Shown: one piece after another, positions 43,201 to 51,700 of the stretch
Layout of the letters: the number at the start of each line of letters is the position of its first letter
Position numbering within the stretch: the stretch's first letter is position 1
Origin: Lycorma delicatula
Taxonomy: Eukaryota; Arthropoda; Insecta; Hemiptera; Fulgoridae
Reading direction: 5' to 3'
Length of the DNA stretch: 64,000 nucleotides
Assembly (NCBI RefSeq): GCF_047948215.1
Contig: NC_134456.1
Span: forward strand, 85,080,515 to 85,144,514
The notes under the pieces: model-generated
Database searches by the model: none
Seen by the model: the letters and a program-made list of their open reading frames with translations, nothing else
What the model was told of the DNA's origin: nothing
Made by a program: the position numbers and the translations under genes

Positions 43201-45734
43201 ATTAATGGGGAAGGAATACAATGGAAGAAGGTTGTACGTAAAAAATAAACAGAAACCACTCTTTTTGAAGTGTAATTATTTTAGACTGATAGTTTGGTGA
43301 ACACTTTTTAAAATTCATAATATAACTAGATACAAAAGGATGAGGCCACGAGGGACAGGAGGTAACATAGAATTATGGTAAAGAAGAGTTTTTAGAACCA
43401 ATAGTGGACTGTAAAATGTTCCTAAGATCAGACATTGGTAGTGATATCATGATTTAGCTGAAGGAACTTGTTGAAATTTTGAGAGATTTAAGAATTTAAG
43501 AAAAAACGTGGAACAAAGTGATGGGATGTGTGTGTGTGAATAAAAGTAATAATTATATAAAGTAAAACATAAAACATCAAAAACCTTAGGAATAGATCTA
43601 CAAGTCAATACACAAGTGAATTAATAAGAAAAAAATGACTTAAAAAAAAGTTAAGAATTGAGAGATGACTTTTGATATAAAGTTTAAAGCATTAGGAAAG
43701 CAAGGATAGCAAATATGTACTAATAATTAATGGATGAATGCAGAAAACATTAAAATTAAAAAAAAAATTATGTAAGTAATAAGCCTAAAATAGTTAGTAT
43801 TAAAATAGTTAGTATTTTAGTTATAAAACTAAAATTTTTTGAAGAGCAAAACAGCATTTCGTGTTAGTTAAGGAAAGTTAAAATACTGAAGTTAGGTAGA
43901 AAAGAAAATAGGTTTTTATAAAAGTAGATATAGAATAGAGAAAAATCAGAAAAATAATCTCAAGAAAATGACACCAATATACATGGACATCAATTGCAGA
44001 TGGAAGACCACTGATGAAAAAAATGGAAAATATTACTAGGTGACAGGAATGCTCACAGGGAAGAACTGAACTGATCTGATGGCTGTAGAATTGTACAAGA
44101 TTTAAACAAGAATAAGACAGTGAGGGAAAATTGTATACTGTTATTATTACTATGTTGTTTAGACAAGTCAGGACGATTAAGTTTTGAAACCTATCTGTTT
44201 ATTGCGCATACATTTTATCAGATGAAAGAATTTTCTTCAGGTGTAAAAAAAAGATTATTTTTATTAACCGTTCAGCAGGTTATGGCAGTAAAACATCTAT
44301 AAAACTGAAGTCAGAAAGAAAAAAAAACTTTGTAAGAAGCAGTTATAAGAAAATGTTGAAAATTAGACAGATGAAAAATGATGAAGAGGATTTAAGATGA
44401 AATAATGAAGAGAAAATTTTTCACAGTTTTTAAAAAATAAGAACTAAGCTGACAATCTATGTATTAAGGCAGTAACAATTTTAGAAAGAAATTGAAGGGT
44501 GCAAGTTGTAAGATTAGGCAAAGTTGAATGCATCCAGGATAGTACATTTTGAATAAAAATATTAGTACAGAACAGCATTAAAAAAGGTGTTACAATTCGA
44601 TTACAAAGAATAGATTTTAATATTAAAACACTTTTAAAATAATATTTTAACCAGTTTTTTATTCGGTGTTCATTTGTATAGTCTTTATTCGGTAAATGAT
44701 GTGATAACATTTTCAGCTTTGTAATTTTAAATATTTGCGTCTTTATTTGTGAACAAGTCTTTCTTTCTTGTTTTATGATGAATAATATATATCCTGTTTG
44801 TTTATTCTCTTTATCACTCTTATTCTCCATCAAATTCCTTAATAGTTCTCTTGTGCAATATTTTTGTTAAGCATGGGGTGATTTGAAGGCTCAGCTTTAG
44901 CCAATAAGCACTGCAATCAGTTAAGCTTTGTGTACACCTACCGTACAGGAAAAAAATAGTCCCTGGACAACTCATGTACTAGCTCCTTGTGATAATCTGG
45001 TTTAAAGCTATAAAATCTAATCGGAGGAAGAAGGAATTAAAGATATGGGAAAGGGGTCTAACAATGATTTACTTGAAAGGGATCTCCCACAGCTAGAATT
45101 GTTCTCTGCTACAGCTGTCGAACAGAAGGAAATGAATTGTGTTACTGCACCATACTGGTGAAATGACTGGCATAAAATAAACTATTTTTAAAAAAAATTT
45201 CAATATTTTTAATGCTAGTTATTATTAAGCTTGCAATGTAAAAGAAATTATATGCTATGTTTGGTCCAAAGGAAAAAATATTATGGACTTAATAAGCTAA
45301 GACTAGTGTTTGATAGGTTGTTTTTCAGTATTAAAGAACTCAAATATTAACTTATGAGTACTTTTGTTCCACTAAAAGTATTATAGAAGATTATTTTGTA
45401 AAGTAATCAATTCTATAAAAAAAGTGAAAAAATCAATAATTCAGTTAATATTTTGATTATAAAGGTATTATGCTTGTTTACAGACAATATGCAGCCAAGC
45501 AACAAGTTCCATTTCAATTGGATTAGCCACAACACAATCTGTTTCTAACCTTCAAACTGATAAAAAACCAATTGTGAAGATGTCAGATGATGATGGTGAT
45601 AGTAATAGTAACTCAAGCAGTGGAGTTAGTATGAATGTAAGAAAGCTTTTTTTACTCATAACTTTTGAAAATTTTTTTACTGATGGTAACTGCTGTGTAT
45701 CCATATATACAATTTCTAGCTATTTCTGCGTTCT

Positions 45735-45766
<32 letters not shown>

Positions 45767-48700
45767 TATACATAATATGTATTCAGTTGTTCATGAGTTT
45801 GTGTTCAGTTTCTGAATAAATGTGGTAAACTTTTAAATGCAACTATATGTAAAGTTAACTTGTATATGTAAAGAAAGGTAGAATAAAAGTAGAATTAGTG
45901 ATAAGGTTAAAAGCTTTTATTTCCATAACACTTTCTTGATGAATCACATGGGTCCATATGATAGTTGTATTAGTCTCTGTGCATCATCATATGGATTAGT
46001 GTATTGGAGGCTGGTATCAGTTTTAATTTTAATGTCAGATATAGTTAAATTATTGGGTTCTTACTACGTCTGTGTAGAATATTATATAGACTAAGGTCGA
46101 CCATTCCTGAGATGTGTGGTTAATAGAAACCCAACCACCAAAGAACACTGGTATCCACGATCTAATATTCAAATCCGTATAAACATAACTGCCTTTACTA
46201 GGATTTGAACCTTAGAACTCTCGACTTTGAAATCAGCTGATTTGTGATGATGAGTTTACCACAAGACCAACTCGGTGGATTACATTTTCTACCTGAAACT
46301 TATACCTCATAAACTCATGACAATATGATGATGTAAGTGAAACTGCCATATACATGTTTTTGCCACATTGAATGTGTTCGCCACATCCATTGGTGTCGTT
46401 ACGAGGATGCGGTTATTTTCCAGCCTAATCGGCTGCAGAGATTGTCGTGATCCACATACAGCCCGAACATTTCTCCATACAGCATATGATGATGTTGCCT
46501 GAAAAATGGAATTGACATAATTCAGCCAATATTTTCATTTAGCCACTAAAACACTCAGTAGCAAACAGCCCTTGCATTACAGAAGGCGCAGAGCAATTCA
46601 ATTGTAGATCTTCGATTGAAAAAGGAACAGCAGGCCATCTTGGCTTTCCAGATATAAGAGATTAATTCATTCACGCTATTGAATTTGGTGTGTAAACTTG
46701 GCAAGTTAATGGATAAAATTCAGTTAGAAACTTGGGAACCTTCTTGTCAGAAACAAATTTCAAGGTAAATTGCATTATTACTTTTTCAGTAATAATAAAA
46801 TTAGCTTTAATGAAAAATTAAAGAATTTTCTTAATTTTTTTTGAAGGCTTTCTTTCTAGCTTCCCTTTAGTAAAAAAGAAACTGTGTAAACATAAAAAGA
46901 AAAATATAAAGATTACTAAAAGAATTTAAAATAATTGCAATTACTAAATACTAAAACAATTTAAAACTGTTACATTGTGCTTCTCAGGTTGACACAATGT
47001 AGATAGAATATTATCATTATCTCATTTCTAAGTGTTTTATTAGATGATAAATTTCATGGGATGATCAAATTGATTTTAAGATAAAAAAATAGGCTGTCAA
47101 AGCATGTCAGCTGTTCCAAAGTATGAATTGTGTATACTGATATTTAGAAAATTAACTATATTAATTTATCCTTGTGTTTATTTTTATAAATATGCAATCT
47201 TTACTAAAAAGAATAGTCATGTATTCTTAAAAAAATAATACTATTCACCTCTATCAAACCAAACAATGGAACTGTTTACATGCAACTCAACAGAATACTT
47301 CAGCTTATTACAAAGGACCTTGTTATGCTTCTGTTATCATCTGAAAAATCTTTTGACCAATTTATATCTGATGCAATTAAACAATTTTTTTTTTTTTTTA
47401 GAATATTACTTTGTAGATGAAGTTTTAAAAATCTTAGGATACTAGAAGTTAAAGATTATTTACCTTTAAAATTGGAATTTAAAAGTGAAGGGTGGGTGAT
47501 TTTTGAGTATATTCGCTCACCTATTGAGTATTATTGAACATTTATCTTATTTTTTTTATTCTAGATAAAAGAATTTCAAACATAAATAGAAAGAATGCTT
47601 TTCAGGGTTGTAGGATGTGTTGAATATTCCACTTGCCCTTGCAGCTTCTGAAAGAATGTAAATTTTTCTTATATTGGGGTATTTAAGATATCCTTGTATA
47701 TTTTGATATTTCAAAATACAAGTATAACCTATGTGTCCTAAAAAACTAGGTTACATATTGAACACATAGGATGAGTTTTGGATGCCCCAAGGATAGTATG
47801 CTATGTATCAGGTACATTCTTGCATAAATTTTGTTAGCATTTGAATGGAAACACAGATCAAATTTGAGCATTTATTTATTAGTAATAACAGCAGAGTTTA
47901 CGTTTAAAAATGGCATATATCTATTTTCTCAGAGAAATTACTGATTGATGAAGCACAGCAAACTTAAAGTCTGTAGCTGATTTAGGATTATTTTATCGAA
48001 TTATGAATTAATATTATTACAATTATTTAGAGTTTCTCATTTTTATGAAAAATAATACGAATCTGGAAAAAAGTTTTGTACTCTTTAACCACTTGTTTCA
48101 AGTCATAAATTTTAGAATATTTTTTTTTAATCACAAGTCAGTTAGTTGTTTATCAATTTAAGTTGTTTTTTACTTCACTGATGACAGGCCAATGATAACA
48201 CATGGAAAAAAAAGTTGCTGATGAAACAACAAATGAAACAAAAGCAGTCTTTGACTCCTAAAACATCTGACCAGGTAATTAAATACTTATAATTTTCTAT
48301 TTAAAGTTAATGAAGCTATGTATATTATGTGAATATTATACACAATATAATTATATATATTATGTGAATATTAAACAATCAGTGAATCTTGATTACTGAT
48401 CTAAGTTTAGCATGTTTGTTGCTATTAAATCAGCACAGCTTTTATCCACTGTTGTTTATTAATTGGCAGCTATAATAGTGGTAGGTAACCTGACAAAAGT
48501 CAATAGTCATTCATGAAATTAATTGTTGACCTCAACAAGAACTGTGAACACAAAATTAAGAAGCTCCCATGCCAGGATGCTAGGCTTTCAAATAAAAGAG
48601 TGAATTGATTTCCTACTGCCTTATGTACTGAGCTAAATATTTTACATATCAGCATATATCAGACCCATTGAAATACAGATGACATTCAGTTCTACAAATG

Positions 48701-51700
48701 ACATTTTCATTTTGTCACTATGGAGACTAGTGCATCATTACTCTTTCTGGTTGAAAGCAATTAACCAGAGGTCCTCTAGTTGAATCTCAGGGCTTTACAT
48801 GCTTTACAGTCATAATAAAGCTGAGACAAATTGTAGCTACATAAAGCATTGAACCAGACTGTGCTTCAATGAGAGAACTGCTGCTATACCTACACGTAAC
48901 TTTTTCATTCATAAAATAGTTTCAAATCTATGCTCATTATGTGTTTCCATCATTTTAATCGATTTTAAATGGTTATAGTCAAAATTTTCTTACAATACCA
49001 AATTTATTGTTAAGTTCTTGGCTGATTGTGGAATCACTTCTTTTGCAACAAACATCATATCATTTTAAAACTTGTTCAATGGAGCTGATAGTTGACGTAG
49101 TGATTAATAAGGGTTAGACGAAGAAAATGTTAAAATATCAGATCTTTATCACTGTGAAAATCTTTTGAAAAACCATGTTTTTTTCTACTTTAACAATAAT
49201 AAAAAAAGGGAAAACAACATGTAAATGTTATTTTATGCATTTTACAAAAAAAAATTGATGACTATGGTGTAATTACATTTTTCTTTACAGTATTTTTTTG
49301 GCACAGTAACAGCAAGAACAGATTTTAGATTAACAGCAAGAACAAAAAACATACTACTTTACTTTGAAAACACTGTTAACCATCAGAACCAAAAGCTACT
49401 TACTTACCTATTGAATATCCTGATCCAAGAAAGGTGCCTACTCAAAGAATTCTTGCTTAATATAATAATTTGCCACTAGATGATCTCAATTAATTATTTA
49501 ATTAAAACAAATGTGCAGATGAGTTGTCAGTAGTAGTTGATATATTGAAAAATGTATTTTAAAGACTACACGCATTTTCAGTTTTTCTTTGTTGCAGCGC
49601 AGGATTTGAGGATTTGACTGCTGCTTGCCAAAGCTCATAACCACTTTTGTTAAAAATGCTTATTATTTGAGATTAAACTTACAGTGTTGTTAACGGTAAG
49701 TAAGTTTGTTGCTTGGATGGTATTGGGTGAGAATGCCAATGCCTGTTTTTGTGAGCCTCATGGGAGGGTGGGGCTTCTTTTGTATCAAGTGACTGAGAAT
49801 GTGGCTTGGAGGTGCTCCTGTAAGCTCTGGACACACACAGATGTATCATCACTGGGTACCACAGTGGATAGGGTCTCGGGGAAAAAAACCGGCAGGGTCC
49901 ACAACTGTGACAGTGATTGTGAAGGTGGCAGGCCGCACACATGCAGATCTCCTTCGCACTGTAAAGAACTCTGTGTCACTGGGTGAAGCAGGTATACTCT
50001 CAGCATGTCAAGGTCAGGAAGAGGACCTTCACGTCAGAGTTATGGACACTGGAGATGCTGCTGAGCAGCTATGCCAGCAAATTTTGGACAAGGTGGAGGG
50101 CATGACAGTTACGGCCAGTAGGGGCGTTCAATGTGTTCACTTGCTCACAAAGGACGTAGACGCCCTTATCTCTGAGGTGGATTTAATGCGTGATTTCTGC
50201 AAGACGACTGGAGACTCAGTGACAAGAGATGTCCTCTTCCTGCAGCCCTCATTTGGGAATACAAAAGTGGTAACGGTGGCAGTCCCACCTCTGCTCGTAG
50301 ATAAACTGCTGAAGGACGGCTGCATCCACATTGGGTGGGTGTCTTGCTGAGTTTCAAGGAGGTCAGCTGAGGAGTGTTGCTGTAAATGTTGGGGGACTGG
50401 GTCCTGCATGAGCTGGGTCCTGCAGTGATCCTGATAGGTGAGGACATTGTTTCAACTGTGGGATTGCAAGGCATCTATGTATGGATTGCCCAACAGAGGA
50501 CAAATATACCTTTTGTAATTCTTGGGGGCATTCTCTCAGGGGGGTGCGGCTGCAGAACGAAGACCATATAATGAGGTGCTTTTCCTGTGCTTTGGGGAAG
50601 ACCTGGGTTGGAACAGCCCTGTCTAGGAGGGGTGGGCTGCTTAGGTATCCCGCTGCTGGTGATTGGACAGGGATTTCTTTAGTGTTCCGATCAAACTTTG
50701 ATATGGGAGCAAAGTAAGACCGTTATCCCAGTGGGGGATCCCTTTGGGATCATTTGAGGTGTGGCTTCAAGACCGGAGTACCGGTGGGGGGGATCACTAC
50801 GAGGTCCCCTCATTAGAGGTGTGGCAACTTATTAAAGACTGAGTTTCAGCTATCTGGAAGGAACATTAGTTTTCAACTAGGCAGTTTGAAGCGATAGCAA
50901 CCCCCCCCCCCTGGAGCGTGTTCATTCCCCGGTTTCAGATACAGCTCCAGGGGGGGGATAAAAACTGATGAACTCAAAAAGAAGTTTGGTTTTTGTAATA
51001 AATAATGGAGCTGAAGAAATATACAGGACATATTCAAAACTATAAATTAGGATGAGCAGAAAGCAGAGTTAAAAAAAATTTGATAAAGATAGTTCAGCTG
51101 TTTATGACAATAGTAAGATGAAATTCATAAGTTAGGAGAAATTTGTTCCAAATGATCATCTTAAAAACAGGAAAAAACCAATTTCCCCCATGTACAAAAT
51201 GCTTTGTATGTTGTTTCATACAAGTAAGAAGGCTCACTCCAAGAAGAGTGATATGTTTTTTAAAGAAAAGAATAACTTCTACAAAGAAATCATGAAGGAC
51301 AATTTTCAAGGAAGAAATATTTTTTTAAATAATTAAGAAAAAGAAGTTTTTGTCGTTAAGTTTATATTAATAACAAAAAATAACTCAGTGGATGCATTTG
51401 TAGTTCCTGACTTCATTCAGAAAATTATGAAGTCAGTAATTTCAATGAACTAGATCTTATGTCATCTTTAACACCGATAAGATTGTTTATTTTATGTGAA
51501 GCAGCAATGCTGAACAAGAGCAAGATACCACCATTACCATTGAAAAATTTAATGCCAGGTAAAATAGATAGATGATAATGATAACTTAAATTGTGATCTC
51601 AAAGACTGAGCAAAAATTCTGAGATTACCAGTACAATGCATGAAAAAATATCAACTATGACATCTAGTTTCATAGTTGATATAAGCCTATTTCATAGTAT

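Noticed and set aside
44444..44833. 129-codon - strand frame
   Set aside because: It lies partly opposite a decayed LINE C-terminal region and has the composition of AT-rich noise.
50904..50957. Rho-independent terminator
   Set aside because: The window is eukaryotic; the structure sits at the edge of a transposon fragment and has no regulatory context.
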